From NCBI GenBank assembly GCA_037178975.1, contig JASJZH010000006.1, positions 1,178,001 through 1,242,000 on the forward strand: a DNA stretch of 64,000 nucleotides, written 5' to 3'. The stretch comes from Oscheius tipulae. Its lineage: Eukaryota > Nematoda > Chromadorea > Rhabditida > Rhabditidae. Below, piece after piece: positions 22,662-32,854 of the stretch (the stretch's first letter is position 1; each line of letters starts with the position of its first letter). A program made the translations under genes and the position numbers. The notes below the pieces were generated by a model, which worked only from the letters and a program-made list of their open reading frames with translations, was not told where the DNA came from and did not search any database.

Positions 22662-23875
22662 ATGCGTGCCCTAATACTGCTTTCTCTGATGCTGCCAACC
22701 ACCGCGTATCGTTGCTGGCTCTTCTGGAATTGCGTGGATGAACCTCAGCCTGATTGGGGCGGTGCGTTGAAATGCTATCTCTTTTCATCAAATTTAGGGA
22801 TGGTAAATAATCTGGCTGCCACATTCTTTGGACAGCATATTGCCTTTGAAGAAGTTTTCTACGGAATGAAAGGACACCACGAAAATCCGAATCCTTCAAA
22901 GGCCAATGTTATGTTTTTGACTGGGGCTTATGGAGCTGGCAAAAACTGGATAGTTAATATCGTTGTCAACTTTTACTTTCCTCCGTAAGTTCATATTCGA
23001 AAACGCGCAATCCGCAAAAATTTAGCGGAACTCCTCGTCACGTTATCAAGTACTCGGGCTCAAATTTCATTGATCATAACAAAAGGGAAACGTACTTTGT
23101 AAGTTCTTCTGTTTCAAATCTAGCATCCTTTAGGAACGATTGAAAAATGATATCGAAACCATTGTAAAGAACTGCCCTAGAGCAATCATCATTTTTGACG
23201 AAATTGACAAGATGCCCAAAGGACTGATTGACAGAATGACCAAGTATATGAACAACGACGATCCGGATCCGGGAGTCAGCTATCGCAAGCTGACTTTCTT
23301 CATTTTGGCGTATGTTTGTAACTCGAAAAGATACCAATTTTTAAGCAATGAAGGACTGAACGCTATTAGAAACAGAACGTACGAACACTATCGAAACAAG
23401 CTTTACCGCGAAGACCTGACTTTGAAGGATTTTCACAAGTCAATCAAGGCTGAAACAGACAAGAGACGAGGTTAGTAAAGAAAATTTTCTGTCGTAACTC
23501 AGATAAATAGTCGTCTTATCCTAAAAATGGTATAGTTGCAACTTTCAGGAGGGCAGATGGAAGGCGCTCGAATGATTCAGCATAACTTGATCGACAAGTA
23601 CGTCCCGTTCATGCCACTGGAAAAGGACCACGTTCGTCGGTGCATCAAGTCCTATCTGCAGCAGAAACAAGTACAGACCGATAGTCAATTCGAAAAGTCC
23701 GTCCTAGATTTGATTGACGTAGGTGTTAAGATAAATTCCACGAAACAAAATGCTTCAGTTAGACGAAGAGTTTAACAACTTCGCAGTGAACGGCTGCCGT
23801 GACGTCGAGGGAAAAGTCACGACCATGCTGGCGAGAAATCAAATGAATGCCGGTCGTTATAAGACGGAGCTCTAA
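22662..23875 (+). CDS. Torsin family AAA+ ATPase
   Basis: Torsins are luminal AAA+ proteins of the ER and nuclear envelope that need LAP1/LULL1-type partners to hydrolyse ATP. Six exons (22662-22761, 22798-22984, 23026-23098, 23134-23470, 23549-23718, 23759-23875) give 327 aa, close to the usual length of about 330. A signal peptide opens the protein (MRALILLSLMLPTTAYRC). Walker A is GAYGAGKN, with the torsin-typical Asn after Lys but Tyr where Thr is usual. Walker B is AIIIFDEIDKMPKGLID. NLIDKYVPFMPLEKDHV matches the conserved torsin stretch, and NGCRDV replaces the usual GCK. The chain ends KTEL, an ER-retrieval-like tetrapeptide. AATAAA lies near 23929. The putative activator is immediately upstream. 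Confidence 0.92.
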
Positions 23876-24606
23876 GAAATGTTATTTACGTATTTTTAGT
23901 GTTTCGTTTATATATGCATCGATGTCAATAAAATATATCAAACATTTCTATCGAATAGCTAAACGCGGTCGGAATCTATTACCGTTTCTAACTTTCTGTA
24001 ATTTGAGACTTGAAATGTGAGAAGGCTCGAGTTTTTCCGGACTAGTTGCATAGTAATTTATAATATTCACTGCGTTAAGTCTTCTTAACCTTATCAAGTT
24101 CTGTTTTTACCCGAACGCTGTTTTGTTGTACGGTACTTCTATTTATGGTTGCTCACAAATAAATTTCGAAGAAAAGTTCAGCTTTTTTAGTACCAGGCAA
24201 TAGATGATGTGTCTTCAAAAAGCGGTTTATCCAAACTATGAAGGTATTTGCTGTAAAACTCAACCCAAATCCTGTGTTGCCACGGAGACCAGGCTTCAGT
24301 CGCTGATAATCGTTATGGCAGTCTGTTGTGGCTCTGACGAAGTTTGTTTCAACCCAAATAGGGAGCTGAGTTGTTTGTTGAACTCAAGTTTTTTGGAAAA
24401 TCATTCGTTGTACACGTACACGAAAAGTAAGGGTTAAGGATTCTACGAACCAGGCCGTTAATATCAACAAAGCTAAAGTTCTATTTCATTTTTCACTGAA
24501 TGGAACAGGGGTCTGGCACGAAAAAACCTCATATTACAAAAGTGTTGGGAGAAACGCAGTCAATCTATTATCAGATCCAAACCGATTCAAACAAACATCT
24601 TTCCAG

Positions 24607-24923
24607 GCTGACTCACATCTCAACATCATCATTGTGTACATACCTTTGATCCAACCAATCTGCTTCAGTATCAAGTTACGCAACATCGTTTCTGGTCCAC
24701 CGTGTCTCAATCTCTGCTTCCCGTTTACAAACACGCCATTAGTTCTAGCCTTGTTCCAAACGCGCGAGTCCAATTTGAGTCTGAGATTAATGTGCAGAAA
24801 ATGGTGTCAGAAGGTATGAGCTTAATGTTTCCTCTGTTTTTAGACAGATTTCAGAAGAGACTAATGCTTTATGACGTGGTGAAAAAAAAGGACGGTAGCA
24901 TTATAACTTTGTTCAAAAAGTAG
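24607..24923 (+). CDS. 3' exons of an unrecognised gene
   Basis: Three exons fit in phase: 24607-24633, 24669-24813 and 24844-24923, with introns of 35 and 30 nt, ending at TAG. They encode about 83 residues, containing YQVTQHRFWST and a Lys-rich end (DVVKKKDGSIITLFKK). Upstream exons probably exist. A candidate starts at ATG 24204, but I could not make its phase fit. No domain is recognised. Confidence 0.4.
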
Positions 24924-27900
24924 CAACCTAACAAGCTTTATAAACTTCCGAAAAGGGTCACTAGTAACTACTTTTTGCTGGTCAGTGTAGTGAAGAGGTA
25001 GAGATGGGTGAACGTTCAAAATCTTCATTCACACAGTTCCAAACTTAAAATATTCTGTAAAGACAATGAGACCTAACCAGTACTATAACAGAAATACAAT
25101 AAAAAGTTAGAACTGGATTGTTCCTCGAACAGTCAAATGAGAGATACCCTGAATTGAAACACCAGGACAAAATGGTTCCTGAAAACAATGAAATTGGCTT
25201 TATACAGCCTAAGCCCTAATCCGTATTTGAGTTAGAAATGATTGGATCAAAAATTAAACGACTAAGCCTTGCGGTTCCGAGAAAAATCAATACGTAGCAT
25301 TAGGTGTAAAACCATCTTCACTTTACCCTTATGAGCAATGAAGTACTAATTATCTGTGAACCTTCACACATTGCAGTTTCATACTTCTTCTTGACACATT
25401 TCTCCTGATTGAATCCATTCGGTACTTAATCTAATGGAAAGTGCTTGACTAGATCGTTTTTCGCAATTACCTTTGCTTTTGATGAGTGAGCAATGATGTG
25501 AGTTAGTCTATACCGATATTGAAAACCGCTTGACCCATATAGCTATAAAAAGATTTAAGATCATTCTGGGATCTAACCTAGACAATCGTTTCAGAAAATT
25601 GGTTTGTGCTGAAAGCTTTCTGTCTTCTCTTATGAATTAGTCATTCCGCACCTCGTTTCCCCGTCATTTGTTATTCGGAAGCGGCGTTGGTTGTGTGCTT
25701 CTGCTGCTGGGCCATTTCGAGTCCATTTTGGGCATCCACCACACCATATTTGCGAAAGAGGAGGGGAAGGGGATGTTCGGCGTCAAAACCCATATATCCG
25801 TCAGACCATTAGCCAACCTGAGTGGTCCTTGAAAGCATGCTTTTAACGTCAGATTGAAATGATTTTTCCTCGCCACGAAGGCAATACCGACCGCAATTTC
25901 GATACACTCTAGGGAGAACATTTACTCAGAGAACAGAGTGGGATGTTTTTCGAGGCCAATAACAAATATTAACCATTACGTTTATTGTTGTTTTACCAAC
26001 AAATCGAAGTATTTCACTTATTCAAAATGTACATATTTTCTGTGGATCAGAGTTCAGAAGGTGACAACCGCAAGTTTTTGCTCTGTACGTGGAACGGGGG
26101 TAACGGATAGCTGCTCCTGAATGAGAGACGCTCATCGTTAACACCAGTTGTCAGGAACGAAAAGTCCAAATTTGGATTGCGTGTCAGAAGAAGTCTTCCA
26201 AAATTCTTGTTTTTCTCGAGCAAATAGTTTATTGCTTGATACTTTTCTTGATACTGAGATAGTACTGTAGGCCAGAGGTCTCGATTATGTTCTTTTTCAT
26301 TTCAAAATTTCCGAAATTGGCCGAGATTGTATCACGTAAGCCTGGAAATCCTATCAAAAAGTCATGTAGAAGAGTAGTAAAAATTTGAGCGGTGTTACTA
26401 CCAAGAGGATGTGCTCAAATGCAATAATTTAAGCTTCTACGTTCTTTTTCCATACGCATAACGAGCGTTAAACTGATTCAGTTAAACTGATAGAAACATT
26501 AAAAACTCTCATACATAAGCCGTTAATGTGATACGAAGGAGCTCAGAAACTATATAACTCTTGGTAGTGACTAATATATAGTCTCATTCCTGCAATTGAG
26601 TTTATCACACCCATTCCTTCGTGTAATATATTACCAACTGCTCGCCAGTATATCCAGTTTTTCTTGCCCGTTCCACATATTTCCTAAATATAACTCGACA
26701 AGCTTCTTATTCAGCAGCTGTTGTTTCTTTTGACGTCGGGCTTGAACAGCAGTCTGATAATCACTATACTTTAGCTACTCTCCCCATAAAGTAGCTAGTT
26801 TGTTCCAACGATTTCAGAGTCTGAAAACTATACTTTCGAGAAATGGCTCTCCGGAATGGAACCGCTTGACCCCAGACACACGTATCATCCTCCCACTTCT
26901 ATTGTTCCCTGTTGCGCGAAGAGGCATGAGGGCGGGGCTCGCTTTTTGGCAGAATACTCTGATTGTCTGTAAAGGGTCTGACCTCATCCTTCTTCACTCG
27001 AGACCAGTCGTGAGATTGGAATCGTCACTCCAATCTCAGCCATTGGCACTCCTTTTTGTTCGCACTTTCATTTGTCAACAAGCAGCTTTACCGGGTTTGG
27101 AGCCAGCTATCCTTCTGGCTGCTTATTGCCGAGCCTTGTCTTAGTGTGCGGCCTCGGAATTTTCTATCAATGTTGCTTAGCTACTCTTATTGGGACCGAA
27201 CTTCCAAAAAGCGACTCTACGAGGCTTTTCTAATTTTTGAAGCCTGTTCCCATCTTGATCATGGGAATATCCCACAGAGATAGGGGGTTGAGATTTATTT
27301 GTGTGATTGCTAGTGCCAAGCAATGATTATGATTTTCACGCCCTCAAACATGAGAAAATGATCAGCACAAAGTCCAACTTGCTCTGCTTGAAATAAACAC
27401 ACCATCTTAATTCTCATGAGCACCTTCTAAGAGCTTACCTGTTAGCTCTTAGAATGCATATGGTGAAAAAGGTACTGTAAATTGTTTCAATTTCAAAACT
27501 GAATGTTTTTAAAACGCCGCAGTGGCACCACACTCAGGATTAGACCGATCAGAACATTTCCACACTTTTTCTCGTCGCCATGTCACCGGACTTGTGTAAA
27601 TCAGCTTCCGCGAAGACGCGTGGTTGAAGCTTACAGTGGTTACAGATTTCTTTGTAGGTTTCTTTTTCTTTGTAGGAAGTCTTTTGATTGAATAATTTCT
27701 GAGTGTAGCAGTGTCCAACAGACATCAGTTTAAATCTATGATTAGACATATTTTTCCAATTGTAAAGGTTGATGGCCCATGTACAAGCTAATCAGGCCTG
27801 TTAAGCTCCATGTAGAGCCGGATAATCTGTTTTCAATCAGAAGCATCTCATCAAACATTTGTTTCTAATAGGAGAAGCAGGAAATTTAAAGTAGAGAATT

Positions 27901-28262
27901 TTTGCGCCTAATTCCATAAAGCATATTGTTTTGTGTTCATTTGTTCTGAATGGATAAAGGCAATTGCTTCCGATGGCCATTCGTATCGCGTCGTATCAAC
28001 CATTCTGTCGGTTGTAGCTTTCTTAGTCTGATTCGTATCATCATTATGAAAAAGGAGCGCCTCTAAAATTGTTTTTCTGGCCTTCAGAAGCCGCCATCAT
28101 TTCTGTCATGTTAAAATTCCAACACGGCGTGTTGCTCTGGCCATTTCTTTATGCACAAATGCGCTAATGCCTTCCATTTCACTCTCGACATGGCCTTCGA
28201 CACAATGTCTCCCATCTTTTCCATTGTTTTTACACTTTTCGAAAAGGAACTTACAGGGAAAA
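24924..28262. other. About 3.3 kb without a recognisable gene
   Basis: Open frames are short and lack domains on both strands. A somewhat GC-richer stretch occurs near 26840-27180 with a 114-codon open frame, but nothing in it resembles a known protein. The last part probably contains the promoter of the nlp-6 gene. Confidence 0.45.
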
Positions 28263-29469
28263 ATGTTCTTCGGACGTGTTGTGCTCGCTCTTTTTGCTCT
28301 CCTCTTCGCAATTGCCTTAGCAGCTCCCCGACAACATGTCTTTGGATTCGGAAAAAGGTAAGACTTCATCCCGAGGAGAATTACGTCAAATGAGAATCCC
28401 ATAGTAAATAAGAAGTTACGACAAGTCTCACAATTTCTCGCTCTGCTGAGCTGAAGTTTGGGCACTGACAGACAGGGTGACAAGGGTTATTGTCTATTGA
28501 TATCGTCGAGCTTGCCTTCAGTCTTTTCAACTGTTCAATCATTTTGACTGCGCTCAAACTACCGTATTTGCCCACTAACGTTTGAGCGATACAATCGGCT
28601 ACGCATAACCTATCACGGCTGTCTTTGCAGCATTAACTTGAACGAAATAAATTCACGTACCGAGTCGTGGCTTTGCGTCATACGTCATTATACAATTAAA
28701 AAAAACTGCTGCTCAAAAAGATTGACAGGTCCAAAAGGCAATCACACCTCGTGCTGCAACTACAGTAATTCCGTAGCAGGACCATTGGTCACAATCCTTT
28801 GACGGATTGACCCTATCCAGTTATAAATGCTCAAAAGTCTCTGTGTCTAAGATTAAGTCCTAATTGCCAATTTGTCGCATGTACTATGTTAGTAGTGAAA
28901 GGGTTCAAAGAAATAGGGCTATAATTGTCAGTGGCTGGGTAGATAGCCAGAACATACCGGCAGACATCGGTAAGCAAAAATGAAATAGTCGAAACGATAC
29001 AGATTAGTAATTAATTTTTCATAGCAACTAGTAACACGACTCTTCAGGGCCCAGGACGTCGATGAGCTTCAGGAGCAGTTCCAAGCTTACAAGAGGCCAA
29101 TGGTGAGTTTCTACTAACTTACAAAATGCTGATCGTTTCTACTAACGCTTATTAATTTGTTCTATACGTTGATCAGCCGCTTTTCGCATGAGCTCTCTAT
29201 TAAGTATACGTTTAACATATTGCTTCTGTCTTGTGGCATGCTTAACTGTCTTTATGTCCTTACAGTTCTCCTTCAAGGGCTCTAAGTTCAATATGGGATT
29301 CGGCAAGCGTGGTGGTGGACAGCGAAAGTTCCTTATGGGCTTTGGCAAGCGTTCAATGGATCTCGAAAACGGCGGTAAGTAATTGATTTTGTGCAATATT
29401 CATGCGTTTGAAGCAAAATGACGAAACATTGATCAAGGAACATTTTCAGAGCCCACCTATGAGTACTAA
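28263..29469 (+). CDS. nlp-6: NLP-6-type neuropeptide precursor
   Basis: Secreted neuropeptide precursor. Exons 28263-28357, 29048-29102, 29266-29374 and 29450-29469 join to 93 codons including the stop. A signal peptide (MFFGRVVLALFALLFAIALA) is followed at once by the first peptide. Three peptides end in Gly and a Lys-Arg processing site: ...QHVFGF-GKR, ...KFNMGF-GKR and ...KFLMGF-GKR, so mature peptides would be amidated ...FGF and ...MGF peptides. This is the pattern of C. elegans NLP-6 (QMVFGFG and SFNMGFG peptides), including an FGF peptide first and MGF peptides later. An acidic spacer (AQDVDELQEQFQAYKR) separates the first and second. The first intron is about 690 nt, long for this window. 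Confidence 0.88.
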
Positions 29470-29806
29470 ATGCATCGTGGTCATCTCATCCTTTTGATAT
29501 TGTCGAGACATAAATAAAGTCCTGTTAATAAAATCTAGTAAACAGAGTGATGTGAAAACAGGTACTACTTGGAATGAGCAGTCTGGGTCCAGAAGAGCAT
29601 TTCGGCGTCGGCGTTCCATAACATTTTTGTCCCGTGGAGTGGACGTGCTCAGGATATCATCCTAAAATGTCCTTCTACTGACAGTTCGAACGTATTTTGT
29701 GCTTTTCTTCGTTCTTCTAACGAAACCCGAGGATTAATCGTGCAAGCCAAACAGTTTCGGACAATGTAGAAGCCTCTACAAAATTCAGATCTGTCTATCG
29801 ACGCCA

Positions 29807-30786
29807 TCTAAACTATGAAAGTGCGATGGTGTCTGTGGTTGACTGTTTCTTTGTTTGTTTGTTTGTTTGTCCGAGGCCACGAAAAAAAAGCAAAACAAAA
29901 AGCTGTACATTGTTGTTTTTGTAAATTGATACCAACTAATTAAGTTTACCGACGATAGACTGTAGAGAGAGGGAAGAAAGGGAGAGACAGACACAGATGC
30001 AGAGAGACAGGGGGACAGAGAGAGAGACAGAAATAGTGAGAGAGAGACTGAGAAATAGAAAGGCAGAGCCACAGGGAAACAGAAGGAGACACATGCAGAG
30101 AGACAGAAGAGAGGAGGCGATAGAGGAAGACAGAAACAGTAAGAAAAACTGAAAAGCAGAGAGACCAAGAGGCAGAGATTCAGGAGGACAGAAATACAAA
30201 CAGAGACACAGATTCACAGACTGACCGACAGAGAAGCAGAGACGGACTGACAGAGAGACAGAGACAAAGTAAGAGAGAACCAGAGAGATGGTAAGACGGA
30301 GAGACAGTGAGAGAAGAGAGAAGGAGAGACAGAGAGAAAGAGACTGAGAGGGAGGGAGAAAGAGACAGTGGAACAAAACGAACAGAGATACAGAAAGCGA
30401 AGGAGACAGAAAGAGATAAAGGGACAGAGGGAGACATATATAGAGAGACAGAGATACAGAGACACAAACCGACCGACAGAGAAAAAATAACGGAGTAAGG
30501 GAGAAACAGAGGGAAGGTTAAAAAGAGACTGAGACATTCTTCTTTTATCAACTACTTTGCCCACTCAATTCCCCGATGATCTAATGTTATGTTACGTGTA
30601 CTTCTGTATATAACAGTTCCTCGCGGCAATATCGCTCATTTTAACATCATAAATATGGATGAACAACAGTCTTGTCTTTGACATGAATTGTTTTTGAACA
30701 TTCAACTGCTTTCAACCACCCACTCATTTTCAAACTGAAGAACAATACAGCAAGTAGTGCCGTCGCCAGACGGCGAAGCCGGCTGG
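29807..30786 (+). mobile_element. Helitron, non-autonomous, 980 bp
   Basis: It begins A|TCTAAACTATGAAAG and ends in a GC hairpin (GCCGTC-GCCA-GACGGC), nine bases later CTGG|T. These are Helitron termini: TC at the 5' end, hairpin plus CTRR at the 3' end, insertion between A and T. The 5' end is shared with the elements at 37626-40062 and 60998-61239. The interior is mainly a purine-rich repeat, with no enzyme. Confidence 0.8.
29960..30535 (+). repeat. Purine-rich (GAGACAGA)-type simple repeat
   Basis: About 575 bp of degenerate GAGACAGA-like units with almost no pyrimidine runs on the plus strand, inside the Helitron. It produces several long but meaningless minus-strand open frames rich in Ser/Leu/Phe. 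Confidence 0.9.
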
Positions 30787-31096
30787 TTGAAATGAGGCCA
30801 TTTACTGGTCCATCATGCCATGCTTTTCCCTAGTCGGTTTTTCAGAGTTTCTGAAAGAACTTTGATCAGTTGTTAGGAATGTAAGTAGAAATATCTCTCA
30901 AGTACAAGTTACAATTACCATGTGTTGAAATTGATCAGTCACATTTTTTCACAATAGAAGCGTGTAATCGAATTCTTTTGCCATCAAAAATTAATCAAAA
31001 TTTTGGTCTGATTGTTTTATTGTCCGGAGGATGAAAGGTCTTTAGACGAACTTGTCACATATAAAAAAAACGCCGGTATTTGACACATATGACACA

Positions 31097-32596
31097 ATGC
31101 GTCTCGTCGCTATTACTTTCTTCGCTTTGGCAACCTTGACTGAGAATGTCGCCGGTGCATCAGAATCAGCAGATTGCTCTGATCAATAGTAAGAGCCCTT
31201 CGTCTTTATAACAAGATCGTCGTATTAGCCAGTGGTGTGAGCCTCATGACTGTATCTACTCGGAAGTAGTTGCATTCTGCCACAAAACATGTGGATTATG
31301 CGGTGGAGGTTCAACAACTGACAGTATAGTATCTTCTGAGGAAGAAACTACTACCGAAGTTTCTGAAAGCACGGTTGGATCCTCAGAAAGTGGAGGCTCC
31401 TGCGTGGATGAATAGTGATTGCCTTTACTATTATTCAACAGCCTTTTTAGTTTTTCCTGTTCCAGCGATTGGTGTCCTAATCATGCCAACAAGTGTAGAA
31501 AAACTTGCGGTCTTTGCATTCAGCCTACTCCGACTCGGCGAGGCCCTGTAGCCGTTACAGTTACCGCCGATAGAACAGATTACCCCGAAGAATTCACAAC
31601 TTCAGATATTAGTGAAACTAGAGAACCCGCCATAGAAGAAGAAAATATATGCAGTGATATATTGTAAGTCAATCTTGAACTGTCAAACGCACTGAGTTGC
31701 AGCCCCTGGTGTAGATATGCTCCCTGTTTAGTGATGGGTGTTGTATGCAGGGAAAGCTGTGGATTCTGCGATGGTACTGGTACAACCACCGAGACCGCTG
31801 AAGTCGCTGAAACTACCGAGGAGACTTCTAGCACAGTCACTGAGATCGAAACTATGGAAGAGGATACAAAGTGCAGTAACGACTAGTAAGACCGCTTTGC
31901 AAATGGAGCCCGCTTATTATCAGCAATTGGTGCTCGGATACCGTTTGCAAGTATTATGGAACATCGTGCAGACAGTCTTGCGGACTCTGTGAGAATGCTC
32001 AGTCAACTACCGAAGGCTTCGGTATAGATGTAAACAGTTCATATTTTACAGAGCAACCATCGGAATGCCATGATGAGCGGTGAGAGTATGGACGTTATGT
32101 AACCGAACAAATTACAGAGAGCATTGCAACGTAGATTATTGCAAAATTCTTGAGAATATGAGAACACAGTGCAAACGTACATGCGGCTATTGCGACACTA
32201 GCGAAACAACTGAAGTACCGTTCGGAACAACCGAAGATACCCAAACCACTGAAGCTGTAACGGAATGCAATGATCATTAGTAATCCATATTTCTGACTTA
32301 CACCCTGCCGTTTTTAGCGGCTGGTGCACTGATAGCGTCTGCAAGTATTATGGAAACTCTTGCAGAAAGAGCTGTGGTCTTTGTGAGGCCGAACAGTCTA
32401 CTCTTGATGTAATCGAAACAACTACAGAAACGGAAGCCACGGAAAATGCATTGGAATGCCAAGACGAGAGGTACGATTGTTGCTGCTACGTAATAAAAAA
32501 AGTTTCAGACATGATTGCACCGAAGATGCTTGCCAATTTTATGGGACTTCCAAGCAGTGCAGAAAGACATGTGGCCTGTGTGATATGGTTGAATGA
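31097..32596 (+). CDS. Secreted protein with seven ShKT domains
   Basis: A signal peptide (MRLVAITFFALATLTENVAG) is followed by seven ShKT-type six-Cys modules separated by Thr/Glu-rich linkers. Introns sit near the first Cys of the modules in a repeated way (for example after CSDQY, CVDEY, CSDIF, CSNDY, CNDHY). Each module ends in a C-x3-C-x2-C pattern such as CRKTCGLC. The second module (CVDEYDWCPNHANKC...) is short and lacks one Cys. The Thr-rich linkers are likely O-glycosylated. ShKT repeats are abundant in secreted nematode proteins and appear in enzymes, surface proteins and venom-like peptides; a toxin role cannot be inferred. AATAAA lies just past the stop (near 32612). Confidence 0.85.
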
Positions 32597-32854
32597 TTTT
32601 GCCTACGATGGAACAATAAAAGTTTGTGGGAAGATCTAAAAAAGCTTGCAGACCGTGTATCTGAAGAGCCTAAATGTGTATAAAGCCATGTAATCTGTCT
32701 ATCACTTTTACCAGAATTATCATGCTGTTATGACGCCACCGTTATATATTCTAGGAATGTTTCCCCATTCAAGCAAAAGGCAAGAACAAGAATCACGTAA
32801 GCAAATTTTGATCAACACGGAAATTGACGTGTTTTCACAGAATGTGGCTTCATT

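Noticed and set aside
26800..27283. GC-richer stretch with a 114-codon open frame
   Set aside because: The translation has no recognisable motif and no exon chain could be built around it.
29936..30564. Long minus-strand open frames rich in Ser/Leu/Phe
   Set aside because: They are the complement of a purine-rich GAGACAGA-type simple repeat inside a Helitron and have no coding character.
31097..32596. Calling the ShKT protein a toxin
   Set aside because: ShKT modules are common in non-toxic secreted nematode proteins; the long Thr-rich multi-domain layout gives no evidence for toxicity.
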